The notes beneath the pieces are model-generated. The model did not search any database, was not told the DNA's origin, and worked only from the letters and a program-made list of their open reading frames with translations. Positions 1 to 10,630 of a stretch of DNA of 64,000 nt are shown here, piece after piece. The stretch is taken from positions 558,001 to 622,000 of the forward strand of contig NZ_PZJG01000001.1 in assembly GCF_003259675.1 (NCBI RefSeq), written 5' to 3'. The translations under genes and the position numbers were made by a program. Each line of letters begins with the position of its first letter. Position 1 is the stretch's first letter. This DNA comes from Macrococcoides bohemicum. GTDB taxonomy: Bacteria; Bacillota; Bacilli; Staphylococcales; Staphylococcaceae.

Positions 1-44
1 TTTAATAATAGGGATAAAAATCGCTTTGAAAGGGTGGATAAGGA

Positions 45-413
45 GTGAAGTTTGCTATTATCGCACATGATCAGAAAAAAGATGCGCTAGTTAAGTTTAT
101 TGAAGATCATATAGATGAATTTAGTAAACATGAGTTGTTTGCAACAGGCACAACTGGTCTACGTGTAATTGAAAGAACGGGTTTAAATGTAACAAGGTTT
201 AAATCAGGGCCACTCGGTGGTGACCAGGAAATTGGTGCATTAGTAGCTAATAAAGCAATTGATGCAATCTTTTTCTTCCGTGATCCTTTGACTGCGCAAC
301 CTCATGAACCAGATGTCAGTGCATTATTACGATTGTCTGATGTTTATGATGTACCGCTTGCTACAAATGAAGGTAGCGCTCTAGCAATTATTACGTATTT
401 TGAGTCATTATAG
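45..413 (+). CDS. mgsA: Methylglyoxal synthase
   Basis: Converts dihydroxyacetone phosphate to methylglyoxal and phosphate, a bypass of lower glycolysis in the cytoplasm. The 122-residue protein carries the family motifs [18 protein letters not shown] (with the catalytic Asp) and [18 protein letters not shown]. The start is GTG: the N-terminus MKFAIIAHD aligns directly with B. subtilis MgsA, and a GGTGG-type ribosome site lies about 7 bases upstream. The C-terminus is some 15 residues shorter than the Bacillus protein, beyond the core. bshA follows after 9 bases, so the two are probably co-transcribed; bacillithiol made through BshA is used to detoxify methylglyoxal. Confidence 0.93.
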   Translation: MKFAIIAHDQKKDALVKFIEDHIDEFSKHELFATGTTGLRVIERTGLNVTRFKSGPLGGDQEIGALVANKAIDAIFFFRDPLTAQPHEPDVSALLRLSDVYDVPLATNEGSALAIITYFESL

Positions 414-422
414 GAGGTCATT

Positions 423-1544
423 ATGAAGATAGGTATAACTTGTTACCCTACAATGGGTGGTTCGGGAATTATTGCAACTGAACTGGGAATAAAGATGGCA
501 GAGAGAGGCCATGACGTTCATTTTATTACTTCTAACACCCCATTTAGAATACAGTTTCAAATGCCGAATATTACCATACATCAGGTTGATGTTAATCAAT
601 ATTCAGTATTTCAGTATCCACCTTATGATATTACGCTGGCGACTAAAATTGCGGAAGTTATCAATGTGTATGACCTTGATGTTTTACATATGCATTATGC
701 AGTACCACATGCAATTTGTGGTATTCTTGCACGTCAGATTGCCAGAAAAGATGTAGGTATTGTAACAACTTTACATGGTACAGATATTACGGTTCTTGGG
801 TACGATTCAACATTAAAGGATGCCATAAAATTTGGTATCGAAGAAAGCGATATTGTCACAAGTGTGAGTAATGCATTAACACAGGAAACATATGATATTA
901 TTGCGCCAGATAAGGAAATCAATACAGTGTACAACTTTATTAATGAAAAAGATTTTGAACCAATTGATAATAAAGCATTAAGAGCATGTTATGGTATCCC
1001 GGATGATTATAAAGTGTTGATCCATGTATCAAATTTTAGGAAAGTAAAACGCATTCAGGATGTTATTAAAACGTTTAGTTTAGTAAGAGCAAAGTTAAAG
1101 TCTAAGCTCATTTTATTAGGAGATGGTCCAGAACTATCGAAAATGAGAAGCTATGCAAAGAAACTAGGTGTTCTTGATGATGTCATGTTTTTAGGCAAAC
1201 AGGATAAGGTAGCGAGCTATTATCAAATGTCTGATTTATTCTTATTGATGAGTGAAAAAGAAAGTTTTGGACTTGTATTGCTTGAAGCGATGCATTCGGG
1301 TGTTGTGTGTATCGGAACCACTGCTGGCGGTATACAGGAAGTCATTAAACATACTGAAACAGGATTTATTGTGGATGTAGGTGATACAGTTCAAGCAAGT
1401 GAATATGCCATTGACCTACTTACGAATGATAAATTATATTCAAAATTTCAGAAAGCGATGAAAGTTGATATTAATGAAAGATTCCATTCTACAATTATTA
1501 CAGATCAATACGAAGCAATCTACCAATCTTTAGTAAAAAATTAA
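423..1544 (+). CDS. bshA: N-acetyl-alpha-D-glucosaminyl L-malate synthase (bacillithiol synthesis, step 1)
   Basis: A GT4-family glycosyltransferase that joins GlcNAc from UDP-GlcNAc to L-malate, the first step of bacillithiol synthesis. The N-terminus MKIGITCYPTMGGSGIIATELG is the BshA signature, HMHYAVPHA follows near residue 80, and the C-terminal donor site has the GT4 pattern EKESFGLVLLEAMHSG near residue 280. At 373 residues it has family length. AGGAGGT lies just upstream of the ATG. It sits between mgsA and cca, as in Bacillus, although the deacetylase gene bshB1 that lies between mgsA and bshA in B. subtilis is absent here and must be elsewhere. Confidence 0.95.
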   Translation: MKIGITCYPTMGGSGIIATELGIKMAERGHDVHFITSNTPFRIQFQMPNITIHQVDVNQYSVFQYPPYDITLATKIAEVINVYDLDVLHMHYAVPHAICGILARQIARKDVGIVTTLHGTDITVLGYDSTLKDAIKFGIEESDIVTSVSNALTQETYDIIAPDKEINTVYNFINEKDFEPIDNKALRACYGIPDDYKVLIHVSNFRKVKRIQDVIKTFSLVRAKLKSKLILLGDGPELSKMRSYAKKLGVLDDVMFLGKQDKVASYYQMSDLFLLMSEKESFGLVLLEAMHSGVVCIGTTAGGIQEVIKHTETGFIVDVGDTVQASEYAIDLLTNDKLYSKFQKAMKVDINERFHSTIITDQYEAIYQSLVKN

Positions 1545-1563
1545 TGTCAAAAATGGAGTAGTT

Positions 1564-2787
1564 ATGAAATTAGAACTAGCATATTTAAATCATACAACAC
1601 AGGCGTTGATAATAGCTGCAAATGAAGTCATCGGAGAATTAAAGCTGCATGGATATGAAGCGTACATTGTAGGCGGTGCTGTACGCAATCTATTGCTTAA
1701 AAAAGAAATAAATGATATCGATATAACTACAAATTGTCTGCCAGAAAATATCATCAAGATTTTTAGTAAGACTGTGCCTGTTGGTATTGATCATGGTACA
1801 GTCATCGTATTGAGGCAGGACTATCAGTTTGAGGTAACGACATTTCGAATAGACGGGGAATATATTGATCATCGACGTCCTGATCAGGTACAATTCGTTA
1901 CCGATTTGAAATCTGATTTAGAACGTCGAGATTTTACAATCAATGCGCTAGCATTAAGTGAAACACACGAAATAATCGATTATTTTGATGGCCAAAAAGA
2001 TTTGGTAAATAAAGAAATACGTGCAGTAGGTAATGCAGCTCATCGTTTCGAAGAAGATGCATTACGCATGATGCGCGCTATCCGATTTCAAAGTGTCCTG
2101 TATTTTAATATTGAAGAGAATACTCTGCTGGCTATTGAAAAACATGCTGCAACAATTGCTTTAGTGTCAATAGAGCGGATAGTTGTTGAGATGAAGAAAC
2201 TATTGATGGGTAAAGGTGTTCATCAAGCATTACATATCTTTTATAAGACAATGTATAGTCATCTACCTTTTTTTAGAGCTATAAAGGGGAATACGGCTTC
2301 TTATCAGGTACACTCACCTGTAGATTTTACCGTTTACATCGCATATATTATATATTGTGAATCAAAAGTAGATCAGGATTTAACATCTAAAATTTCTGAT
2401 TTTAAACTATCAAATCAAGAGAAGAAACAAATAAAAGACTGTGTCTTAATTTTTGATTATTTTAATCAGCCTGATATGAGTTTAAAATCATTTGTATATC
2501 GATTTGATATAGATTTAATTCAAGATGTGTATCGTTTTATATTAAATGAAAAAATTATTTTTGATAATTTAGTAGATATAACATCAATTCAAAATGCTAA
2601 ACAACAATTACCAATTCAGACACGAGATGAATTGCAAATTGATGGAAATGTACTAATGTCATATTTAAATAAAAAACCTGGTCCTTGGCTAAAAAGTATG
2701 ATAAACAAAATTGAATTAGCAGTTATTGAAGGACGACTGAGCAATCGACAAGAAAAAATATTGGAGTGGGCAAAGAATCATGTCTAA
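1564..2787 (+). CDS. cca: CCA-adding tRNA nucleotidyltransferase
   Basis: Adds or repairs the 3'-terminal CCA of tRNAs without a nucleic acid template. The class II polymerase-beta head is visible: VGGAVRNLLL near residue 37, the catalytic DIDITTN near residue 51, and RRDFTINALAL near residue 120. RMMRAIRF, near residue 168, begins the tRNA-binding part. The 407-residue length fits the Bacillota CCA-adding enzyme. An 8-base overlap with birA and the short gap from bshA indicate one operon. Confidence 0.95.
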   Translation: MKLELAYLNHTTQALIIAANEVIGELKLHGYEAYIVGGAVRNLLLKKEINDIDITTNCLPENIIKIFSKTVPVGIDHGTVIVLRQDYQFEVTTFRIDGEYIDHRRPDQVQFVTDLKSDLERRDFTINALALSETHEIIDYFDGQKDLVNKEIRAVGNAAHRFEEDALRMMRAIRFQSVLYFNIEENTLLAIEKHAATIALVSIERIVVEMKKLLMGKGVHQALHIFYKTMYSHLPFFRAIKGNTASYQVHSPVDFTVYIAYIIYCESKVDQDLTSKISDFKLSNQEKKQIKDCVLIFDYFNQPDMSLKSFVYRFDIDLIQDVYRFILNEKIIFDNLVDITSIQNAKQQLPIQTRDELQIDGNVLMSYLNKKPGPWLKSMINKIELAVIEGRLSNRQEKILEWAKNHV

Positions 2788-3748
2788 ATATAAACAGGAT
2801 ATACTTGAATATTTAATGATACATAAAGACGATTATGTTTCTGGACAAAAACTCGCTGAACAATTCAACGTGTCACGTACTGCGATATGGAAAGCAATTG
2901 AAGTTTTGAAGACACAAGGATATTCAGTTGAATCAATAAAGAACAAAGGATATCGCATTACTTCAGTTCCAGATCATTGGGATAGTGATTTATTATCATA
3001 TGTATTAGCGGATTCAATATTTCAAAAACAATTTGTCTATGAAGAAGTAACTTCTACTCAGACTATAGCACACGAATTATTAATGGAAATTGATAAACCG
3101 TTACTTGTATTGAGCGAAATTCAGACAGCTGGTAAAGGGCGCTTTAAACGTCCATGGGCTTCTAAACGTGACACTGGGTTATGGATGAGTCTTGTGTTAC
3201 ATCCGAATATTAGCTATCAGCAAATTGCAACGTTTAATTTGTTTATTTCGATTGCAATCGCTGAAGCGATAAAAAATGTTACACATCTTGAACCAAAAAT
3301 TAAATGGCCGAATGATGTATATATCAATGACAAGAAAGTTTGTGGTTTTTTAACAGAAATCAATGGAGATTCTGATGGTGTTCATACGATTATTTGCGGC
3401 ATTGGTATAAATATAAATCATACAATCGAAGATTTTGATGCAACGATTAGAGATACTGCTACAAGTTTAAAACTTGAGTCTAAAACAGATACTGATCGCT
3501 ATCTTTTTATCAAAACGTTAATAGATTCAATTGAACATTATTATGAAGCTTTTTTAACGCAACCATTTAAAGAGATAAAAAATATTTATAAAAGTTATTC
3601 TATGATTTGGGATAGAACGTTAAGGTATACTGAAGGTAATAAACAAATTTATGGCAAAGCTATCGATTTGAAAGACGATGGTGTACTCGTTGTGTTAGAT
3701 GACACAGGTGAACGCCATCATTTCATAAGTGCAGATATAGAAGTGTAG
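2780..3748 (+). CDS. birA: Bifunctional biotin--protein ligase and biotin operon repressor
   Basis: Activates biotin with ATP and transfers it to biotin-dependent carboxylases. The group II form also represses biotin genes. Residues 1-65 form a winged helix-turn-helix (LAEQFNVSRTAIWKAIEVLK). The ligase core contains the biotinyl-AMP loop GKGRFKRPWAS near residue 119 and KWPNDVYI near residue 175. The start overlaps the end of cca by 8 bases. The 322-residue length matches the S. aureus enzyme. Confidence 0.95.
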   Translation: MSKYKQDILEYLMIHKDDYVSGQKLAEQFNVSRTAIWKAIEVLKTQGYSVESIKNKGYRITSVPDHWDSDLLSYVLADSIFQKQFVYEEVTSTQTIAHELLMEIDKPLLVLSEIQTAGKGRFKRPWASKRDTGLWMSLVLHPNISYQQIATFNLFISIAIAEAIKNVTHLEPKIKWPNDVYINDKKVCGFLTEINGDSDGVHTIICGIGININHTIEDFDATIRDTATSLKLESKTDTDRYLFIKTLIDSIEHYYEAFLTQPFKEIKNIYKSYSMIWDRTLRYTEGNKQIYGKAIDLKDDGVLVVLDDTGERHHFISADIEV

Positions 3749-3757
3749 GTGTAAAAT

Positions 3758-6352
3758 ATGGCATTAAAATATGCTATTGTAGATTTAGAAACAACAGGGA
3801 ATAATCTGGAAGTGGATGAAATGATTCAGATTGGTGTTTGTATTATGCAAAACAATCGGATTATCGACACATTTGAATCATTTGTGCATACTACGCAACC
3901 GATTCCACCGTTTATTCAGTCATTAACAAAAATAAATAATGAAATGGTCGAACATGCGCCGACATTTCAAATGATCGCTCTTCAACTATATGAATTATTA
4001 GAAGGCTGTGTGTTTGTAGCACATAATGTTGATTTCGATTTAAATTTTTTAAGAAAATATTTTAATGAAAGTAATATATTCTATAAACCAAAATACATTA
4101 TTGATACTGTAGATGTATTTAAGATTGTATTTCCTCAAATGTCGAGGTATCAATTGTCTTATTTATCTGAGCAGCTAAATATAAAGTTAACAAATGCACA
4201 TCGAGCAATTGACGATGCCAAAGCGACATGCGAAATATTGATGATTGCATTAGATCGATTACGTAATTTACCTAGTACTACTTTGAAATCATTATATAGC
4301 CAGGCGAAACAAATGCGCTATCATTTTGATGAAGTATTATTTGATCTGATACGAGATTATGAGCGTAGTTCTGTTGATTATAATACAGTGAACGGCATTA
4401 ATTTTATCAAAAAAAATAGACAAGTGAATCCACTAAATATCGATGTATCTTTTGAAACATTTTTTGAACAGACGATACAATCACTTGATTTTATTTATAG
4501 AGAAGAGCAATATCAATTATCTTATGAAATTTATTTAAGTTTAAAACAACAAACTGAAATTACAATAGAAGCGGAACTTGGAAGCGGAAAAACATTAAGT
4601 TATTTAATTGCTGCCGCATATTTTATTGCGAAGACTAATCAATCAGTACTCGTGTCTACTTCGACGATAGCTCTACAAAATCAAATGATTGATTATGATA
4701 TCGCACTTTTAAAACGTCAAGGATTAAAATTACCTTATCAAATTATTAAAAGTAAAAATCATTATTTAACAATTGAATTTGTGGATTATATTTTAAAGGA
4801 TACAAAAATTAATCATGATATTTCCATATTAAAAATGCAGTTGATCATCTTTTTAATGAGTGGTAATGATGGTGATATCGAACAGCTGAATTTAAATGGT
4901 GGACGTAAAATATACTTTGAATTGATGCGCAGTCTCTATATACCTCAACAAAATGAAACTTATTTGTTTGATACTTATCCTGATACGGCGCATGTTGGAA
5001 TCACAAATCATGCGCATCTTTTATCAAATCGAAAACTTAATGTGTTTGAAAATTATCATCATATTATTATTGATGAAGCACATCAAATACTCAATTACGC
5101 ATTAAAATACACAACTTTTGAACTGAAATATCAGGATTTAAAATATTTAATATCTCAGACATTGCAGGAATTTGATACAAGTGCTATTAGTCACAAGCAA
5201 AAACTAAATGATTTGACATTTTTCCAATACGGGAGTATTAATAATGAATTACAGCAATTAAATGAAAAGTATGAACAGTTATTTGATTACCTACTTACAC
5301 ATTATTATTCAAATCGTATTATACAAGCTGAAATCAAGAAAGAAGATGAACTAGCTATTTTAATGCTTGAATTAATGCATACGCTGTCAATGATTGCTTC
5401 TGCACCTAACATTACAAAAATCCAACGCAAAATGATTATTAACTTAAAAGAAAACTTTGAACGATGTTATAACAATATATCGGTACATGGTGAGCTGTAT
5501 ATAATGTTTAATAATCACAATAAATCAGGCATTCATATTATTTTAAAAGAGCATAAAGTAAAAGAAGTAATTGAAAACTATATTTTAGATGCATTTGATT
5601 CGAAAATATTTATCTCCGGAACGATAAACTCAATTAATGAACATAACGTTTTATCAGACTTATTTATGGAGCGCAAGAAATATATAAAATTTGATGCGTC
5701 ATTCGAAAAATATAAAGCACCTTTATATATACCTACAGACATACCAGCATTCAATTATCAGCAACAAGAAGAATATATAGAAAAATGTCTGGAATATATA
5801 TTGATGTATTTAAACAATTACGATGGTAAAGCATTAATCTTACTAAATAGCTATCAACAGGTTGAAATTTTGAGAGACTATTTATATGAAACAGCGCTTG
5901 ACCAAGTTATATTGACGCAAAATAGTGATGTTAATACAACGAAACTGAATCAGCAATTTAATCAATTAGAAAAAGGTGTACTGCTCGCTACGCAAACATT
6001 TTACGAAGGCATAGACTTTAAATATGACGGTGTAAAATGCGTAATGATTGTTTCTTTACCTTTTATGCATCCGAAAGATTTAAATATCGCATTGATGAAA
6101 GATGAAGTAAATGATGTATTTCTAGATTATCAAGTTCCTATCGCTGTCAACAAATTACACCAGGCTACGGGTCGTTTAATCCGGAACGAAAAAGATCGTG
6201 GTTGGATGATTTGTTTTGATAGAAGAATAGTAGATAGTCGCTATGCAACTAAATTCAGTCATATCCTTTCAAACTTTAACAAACAAGAGGGTAATATTGA
6301 AGATTTTGAGCAATTTATGTACGAACTCTACAAAAGTTTTTCGGAATTCTAG
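3758..6352 (+). CDS. dinG: DinG-family exonuclease/helicase-like protein
   Basis: An N-terminal DEDDh 3'-5' exonuclease domain (residues 1-165; DLETTGN near residue 8 and HRAIDDA near 145) is joined to a superfamily 2, XPD-like helicase part. The Walker A-like stretch is ELGSGKT near residue 272, and IIIDEAH lies near residue 440. The C-terminal motif ATGRLIRNEKDRG is near residue 805. Total length is 864 residues, as for staphylococcal DinG, in which exonuclease activity is established and helicase activity is not. It follows birA by 9 bases. Its role here is probably DNA repair, which is an inference. Confidence 0.88.
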   Translation: MALKYAIVDLETTGNNLEVDEMIQIGVCIMQNNRIIDTFESFVHTTQPIPPFIQSLTKINNEMVEHAPTFQMIALQLYELLEGCVFVAHNVDFDLNFLRKYFNESNIFYKPKYIIDTVDVFKIVFPQMSRYQLSYLSEQLNIKLTNAHRAIDDAKATCEILMIALDRLRNLPSTTLKSLYSQAKQMRYHFDEVLFDLIRDYERSSVDYNTVNGINFIKKNRQVNPLNIDVSFETFFEQTIQSLDFIYREEQYQLSYEIYLSLKQQTEITIEAELGSGKTLSYLIAAAYFIAKTNQSVLVSTSTIALQNQMIDYDIALLKRQGLKLPYQIIKSKNHYLTIEFVDYILKDTKINHDISILKMQLIIFLMSGNDGDIEQLNLNGGRKIYFELMRSLYIPQQNETYLFDTYPDTAHVGITNHAHLLSNRKLNVFENYHHIIIDEAHQILNYALKYTTFELKYQDLKYLISQTLQEFDTSAISHKQKLNDLTFFQYGSINNELQQLNEKYEQLFDYLLTHYYSNRIIQAEIKKEDELAILMLELMHTLSMIASAPNITKIQRKMIINLKENFERCYNNISVHGELYIMFNNHNKSGIHIILKEHKVKEVIENYILDAFDSKIFISGTINSINEHNVLSDLFMERKKYIKFDASFEKYKAPLYIPTDIPAFNYQQQEEYIEKCLEYILMYLNNYDGKALILLNSYQQVEILRDYLYETALDQVILTQNSDVNTTKLNQQFNQLEKGVLLATQTFYEGIDFKYDGVKCVMIVSLPFMHPKDLNIALMKDEVNDVFLDYQVPIAVNKLHQATGRLIRNEKDRGWMICFDRRIVDSRYATKFSHILSNFNKQEGNIEDFEQFMYELYKSFSEF

Positions 6353-6353
6353 C

Positions 6354-6401
6354 TTTACCACTTAATAAATGACTTATTTATTGGTAAACTGTTCTTATAA
6401 T
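6354..6401 (+). promoter_or_regulatory. Inverted repeat and -10 element before aspB
   Basis: A nested inverted repeat (TTTACC/GGTAAA around AATAAAT/ATTTATT, 6354-6388) is followed by a perfect TATAAT at 6396-6401. No good -35 lies at the right distance. The repeat lacks a T-run, so it is more likely an operator or mRNA stem than a terminator of dinG. Confidence 0.35.
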
Positions 6402-6425
6402 GAATTCTGGGAGGAATGAGAAATC

Positions 6426-7610
6426 GTGGAATTATCTCAACGTGTACAAAAATTAACACCATCAACGACTTTAGCAATAACAGCTAAAGCAAATGAATTA
6501 AAAGCAAGTGGAAAACCTGTTATTGGTTTAGCAGCAGGTGAACCAGATTTTAATACACCTCAAAATATTATAGATAAAGCTTTTGAAGCGGTTCAAAATG
6601 GTGCAACGAAATATACCCCATCTGGTGGGATGAAACAACTTAAAGAAGCAATTCAAAAGAAATTAAAAGATGATAATAATTTAGATTATGCATTAAATGA
6701 AATTATGGTAGCAAGTGGTGCAAAACATGCACTTTACAATTTATTTCAGGCATTACTAGATGAGGGAGATGAAGTTATTGTCCCTATTCCTTATTGGGTT
6801 AGTTATCCTGAACAAGTTATATTAGCTGGCGGAAATGTTGTCTATGCAGAGAGTGACGAAACAACTGAATATAAAGTTACAATCGATACATTAAATAATG
6901 TTAAAACTGACAAAACAAAAGCACTTGTTTTAACATCTCCTAGTAACCCAAGTGGAATGGTTTACACGAAAGAAGAATTACAACAAATTGCGGATTGGGC
7001 AGTAGAAAATAATATTGTTGTTGTATCAGATGAAATTTATGAAACACTTGTATACGATGGTGAACATGTTAGCATCGCAAGCTTTAATGATGAAATCAAA
7101 GCATTAACAGTTGTTATCAATGGTGTTTCTAAGAGTCATTCTATGACAGGGTGGCGTATCGGTTATGCTTGTGGAGATGCAAAGTTAATTAAAGCAATGA
7201 CAGATTTATCAAGTCACTCTACAAGTAATCCGACCACACCTTCTCAATGGGCAGCTGTTGAAGCATACAATGGTGATAAAACATTCCTAAACGAAATGAA
7301 TGATATTTTCAAAAGTCGTCTGGAAGAAATTTACCCTAAACTCTTGGAGATACCAGGTATTCAATGTATTAAACCAAAGGGTGCATTCTATTTATATCCT
7401 AATGTAAGTGAAACAGTGAAACTTTGCGGGTTTAAAAATACAGAAGACTTTGTAACTGCGTTATTAGAAGAGAAATTAGTTGCTGTAGTTCCAGGATCAG
7501 GTTTTGGTTCACCAAATAATATTCGTTTAAGCTATGCAACGGACTTAGATTCAATGCATGAAGCTATTAAACGTATTAAAGAATTCGTAGAAGAGAAAAT
7601 GGAGAAATAA
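6426..7610 (+). CDS. aspB: Class I aspartate aminotransferase (PLP)
   Basis: Interconverts aspartate and 2-oxoglutarate with oxaloacetate and glutamate. It is a fold-type I PLP enzyme of subgroup Ib. Visible motifs are [10 protein letters not shown] (N-terminus), SPSNPSG near residue 182, the PLP-binding region SDEIYE near 202, and the lysine motif [13 protein letters not shown] near 238. The start is GTG with a strong GGGAGGAATG ribosome site. asnS follows after 2 bases, so aspartate and asparaginyl-tRNA genes are coupled, as in Bacillus. Confidence 0.93.
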   Translation: MELSQRVQKLTPSTTLAITAKANELKASGKPVIGLAAGEPDFNTPQNIIDKAFEAVQNGATKYTPSGGMKQLKEAIQKKLKDDNNLDYALNEIMVASGAKHALYNLFQALLDEGDEVIVPIPYWVSYPEQVILAGGNVVYAESDETTEYKVTIDTLNNVKTDKTKALVLTSPSNPSGMVYTKEELQQIADWAVENNIVVVSDEIYETLVYDGEHVSIASFNDEIKALTVVINGVSKSHSMTGWRIGYACGDAKLIKAMTDLSSHSTSNPTTPSQWAAVEAYNGDKTFLNEMNDIFKSRLEEIYPKLLEIPGIQCIKPKGAFYLYPNVSETVKLCGFKNTEDFVTALLEEKLVAVVPGSGFGSPNNIRLSYATDLDSMHEAIKRIKEFVEEKMEK

Positions 7611-7612
7611 TC

Positions 7613-8908
7613 ATGACAAAAATAACAATTAATCAAGCAAGTAAATATGTAGGTCAAGAAGTAACAATCGGTTCTTGGATTTTAAATAAACGATCAAGCG
7701 GCAAAATTGCATTCCTTCAGTTACGTGATGGTACTGGATTTATGCAGGCAGTAGTAGTAAAGGAATCGGTTGGTGAAGATTTATTTAAAGTTGCAAAAGG
7801 CATCACGCAGGAGACTTCATTATATATCACTGGCGTAATTAAAGAAGATGAACGTTCAGATTTCGGTTATGAAATGGAAGTGACAGGCATTGAAGTCATT
7901 CATGAATCAGTAGATTATCCAATTACACCAAAAGCGCATGGAACAGATTTCTTAATGGATCACCGCCATTTATGGTTACGTTCAAAACGTCAGCATGCGG
8001 TAATGAAAATTCGTAATGAGATTATTCGTGCGACATATGAATTCTTTAACGACAATGGATTTACAAAGATTGATCCTCCAATTCTAACGGGTTCAGCACC
8101 TGAAGGGACAAGTGAATTATTTGCAACGAAATACTTTGAAGAAGATGCATTTTTAAGTCAATCAGGGCAACTTTATATGGAAGCTGCTGCAATGGCACAC
8201 GGTAAAGTATTTTCATTCGGTCCTACATTCCGTGCAGAAAAATCTAAAACACGTCGACACTTAATCGAGTTCTGGATGATTGAACCTGAAATGGCATTTT
8301 ACGAACATGAAGATAGTTTAGAAGTTCAGGAACAATATGTTTCATATATTGTTCAGTCAGTACTTAAGAACTGTCAGTTAGACTTAAAATTATTAGGACG
8401 TGACACTGAAAAATTAGAAAAAGTGAAAGCACCGTTTCCACGTATTACATATACTGATGCGATTAAATTCTTAAAAGAACAAGGATTTGATGATATTGAG
8501 TGGGGCGATGATTTCGGTGCACCGCATGAAACAGCAATTGCTAATCACTACGATTTACCTGTATTTATTTTAAATTATCCGACAGGAATTAAACCATTCT
8601 ATATGCAGCCTAATCCTGATGAAGAAGGAACAGTTAAATGTGCAGACTTAATCGCACCGGAAGGGTACGGTGAAATTATTGGAGGTTCAGAACGTATTTG
8701 GGATCTTGAATTAATTCAATCACGTATTAAAGAACATGGTTTAGACCCGGCTGCGTATAGTTATTATACTGATTTACGTAAATACGGTAGTGTACCACAC
8801 TCAGGTTTCGGATTAGGATTAGAACGAACAGTAGCATGGCTTTCAGGCGTGGAACACGTGCGTGAAACGAGTCCGTTTCCACGCTTACTGAATCGTTTAT
8901 ATCCATAA
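7613..8908 (+). CDS. asnS: Asparaginyl-tRNA synthetase
   Basis: A class IIb aminoacyl-tRNA synthetase charging tRNA-Asn. The N-terminal OB-fold anticodon-binding domain covers roughly residues 1-110. Motif 2 appears as [21 protein letters not shown] near residue 207, and motif 3 as [12 protein letters not shown] near residue 402. Its 431-residue length is typical. It is translated immediately after aspB and ends before a strong terminator at 8938. No T-box leader was found, because it has no independent leader. Confidence 0.96.
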   Translation: MTKITINQASKYVGQEVTIGSWILNKRSSGKIAFLQLRDGTGFMQAVVVKESVGEDLFKVAKGITQETSLYITGVIKEDERSDFGYEMEVTGIEVIHESVDYPITPKAHGTDFLMDHRHLWLRSKRQHAVMKIRNEIIRATYEFFNDNGFTKIDPPILTGSAPEGTSELFATKYFEEDAFLSQSGQLYMEAAAMAHGKVFSFGPTFRAEKSKTRRHLIEFWMIEPEMAFYEHEDSLEVQEQYVSYIVQSVLKNCQLDLKLLGRDTEKLEKVKAPFPRITYTDAIKFLKEQGFDDIEWGDDFGAPHETAIANHYDLPVFILNYPTGIKPFYMQPNPDEEGTVKCADLIAPEGYGEIIGGSERIWDLELIQSRIKEHGLDPAAYSYYTDLRKYGSVPHSGFGLGLERTVAWLSGVEHVRETSPFPRLLNRLYP

Positions 8909-8937
8909 AATTTAAGTTAATATAGATTAATAATATT

Positions 8938-8976
8938 AAATCGTATAGATATAATTTTATATCTGTACGATTTTTC
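8938..8976 (+). terminator. Terminator after asnS
   Basis: A 16-bp stem (8938-8953 with 8958-8973, one G-U pair) with a 4-base loop is followed by a T-run. It closes the aspB-asnS unit and separates it from dnaD. Confidence 0.85.
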
Positions 8977-8995
8977 TATCACCAAGGGGGAAACA

Positions 8996-9673
8996 ATGAG
9001 TATATTTAAACAAGATGTCATCATTCCTCGTGTTCTTTTTGACCAATATCATCAACTTGGGATGAGTGAAACAGAACTCATCATGATCATGAAAATTATA
9101 GAATTATCAAATGAAAGTAGTTTACCATCGTTTGAAACGATAAGCAATGCGATGAGTGTTGACAAGTCACAAGTGATGTTGATATTACAGAACCTAATCA
9201 GCAAGGATTTTATAAAAATTGATGTAAAAAAATATGATGATGTGTCATTTGAAGAACGTTACGATTTAACGCCATTAGAATCGCAATTATTAAGATTACA
9301 AGAAGAACAAGAAAAAATTAACGATGTCAATGTACGACAAACGAGCTTTAAAGAAATATTTGAACGCTTTGAAGCAACATTTGCACGTCCTTTAACACCA
9401 ATAGAAATCGAAACGATTTCTCATTGGATAGATACAGATCAGCATTCTGCGTCACTTATTATTACAGCTTTAAACGAAGCAAGCAGTCATAATAAACTGA
9501 GTATTAAATACATCGATCGAATATTACTTAACTGGAAAAAACGTAATGTTAAGACGATTGATGAATCAAAAATAGTAAGTAATGAATATAAGCCGTCAAA
9601 AATGCTATCAAAAACTGTACCAGATATTCCTGTTTTTGATTGGGTGAATGGAGAGAATCCATATGATAAGTAA
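8996..9673 (+). CDS. dnaD: DNA replication initiation protein DnaD
   Basis: A primosomal protein that acts with DnaA, DnaB and DnaI in loading the replicative helicase at the origin and at restart forks. The N-terminal winged-helix DDBH1 domain covers residues 1-100. The C-terminal DDBH2 domain ends in IKYIDRILLNWKKRNV, which has the YxxxIxxxW pattern known to contact DNA. AAGGGGGAA precedes the ATG. Its last codons overlap the start of nth, the usual Bacillota arrangement. Confidence 0.93.
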   Translation: MSIFKQDVIIPRVLFDQYHQLGMSETELIMIMKIIELSNESSLPSFETISNAMSVDKSQVMLILQNLISKDFIKIDVKKYDDVSFEERYDLTPLESQLLRLQEEQEKINDVNVRQTSFKEIFERFEATFARPLTPIEIETISHWIDTDQHSASLIITALNEASSHNKLSIKYIDRILLNWKKRNVKTIDESKIVSNEYKPSKMLSKTVPDIPVFDWVNGENPYDK

Positions 9674-10316
9674 GAAGAAAACGTTAGAAATGTTAGATGT
9701 CATTGATGAAATGTTTCCTGATGCTGAATGTGAACTCGTTCATGACAATCCATTTGAGTTAACAATCGCTGTATTATTATCGGCACAATGTACAGATGTT
9801 CTGGTCAATAAAGTGACAAGAACGTTATTTCAAAAATACAAAACACCAGAAAATTATATAAATGTTCCGATTGAGGAGTTGATGGATGATATTCGCTCAA
9901 TTGGTTTGTATAAGAATAAAGCAAAAAATATTCAGGCATTATGCCGTATTTTGATTGATAAATATAACGGGGAAGTTCCACAAACACATGCTGAGCTGGT
10001 TGCTTTACCTGGAGTTGGTCAAAAGACTGCAAATGTAGTAGTATCTGTAGCATTTGGAATTCCTGCGCTTGCTGTCGATACGCATGTAGAACGTGTATCT
10101 AAGAGACTAGGTATATGTAAATGGAAAGATAATGTAAAGCAGGTTGAAGCAACATTATGTAATAAGATTCCTAGAGAACGATGGAACAAGACGCATCATC
10201 AATTAATTTTCTTTGGCCGATATCATTGTACAGCTCGCAATCCGAAATGTCTTGAATGTCCATTGTTAAAGGATTGCAGGGAAGGTAAGAAGCGTCATAA
10301 GGTGGTTGTATCATGA
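9663..10316 (+). CDS. nth: Endonuclease III (base-excision repair glycosylase/AP lyase)
   Basis: Removes oxidised pyrimidines and cleaves the abasic site. It shows the helix-hairpin-helix LPGVGQKTANVV with the catalytic Lys, then AVDTHVERVSKRL with the catalytic Asp, and the 4Fe-4S cysteine cluster ending CPLLKDC. I chose the ATG at 9663, since GGAGAG lies about 8 bases upstream and the protein then begins like its relatives. An upstream in-frame ATG at 9648 has no ribosome site. The gene overlaps dnaD by 11 bases and ypoC by 4. Confidence 0.93.
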   Translation: MISKKKTLEMLDVIDEMFPDAECELVHDNPFELTIAVLLSAQCTDVLVNKVTRTLFQKYKTPENYINVPIEELMDDIRSIGLYKNKAKNIQALCRILIDKYNGEVPQTHAELVALPGVGQKTANVVVSVAFGIPALAVDTHVERVSKRLGICKWKDNVKQVEATLCNKIPRERWNKTHHQLIFFGRYHCTARNPKCLECPLLKDCREGKKRHKVVVS

Positions 10317-10630
10317 AAGAGAGAATGAGTGAACTGGAAGAAAAAATTAATCAACATAGTAAAAATAGAACATTGAATAGTATTGATGCAATAAAATTAC
10401 TTGATGAATATTATGAAGGATTATTGTATTCAATGAGAGCATTAAATGATTTAGAACCAAATGCTGAACTTAAAGCTGATAGTATTCAAATAGGACCTTT
10501 AAATTTTATTGAACGTATAAAATATATTGAACAGCGTAAACATCATTTTATGGGTTATCAGCAAATGAAGACAATGTTTGTGGAGATCAATAAGTTAATT
10601 GCGATAAAAAACATAAAAAAGAAGCGATAA
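10313..10630 (+). CDS. ypoC: YpoC-like small conserved protein
   Basis: A 105-residue, predicted alpha-helical and soluble protein of unknown function. It is assigned mainly by position: it overlaps nth by 4 bases and faces pbp2, exactly where B. subtilis has ypoC in dnaD-nth-ypoC-ponA. It has no signal peptide or membrane segment. Its tail is lysine-rich (KNIKKKR). No catalytic motif is visible. Confidence 0.7.
   Translation: MKERMSELEEKINQHSKNRTLNSIDAIKLLDEYYEGLLYSMRALNDLEPNAELKADSIQIGPLNFIERIKYIEQRKHHFMGYQQMKTMFVEINKLIAIKNIKKKR

Noticed and set aside
7500-7660. A T-box leader for asnS
   Set aside because: asnS begins 2 bases after aspB; there is no leader space.
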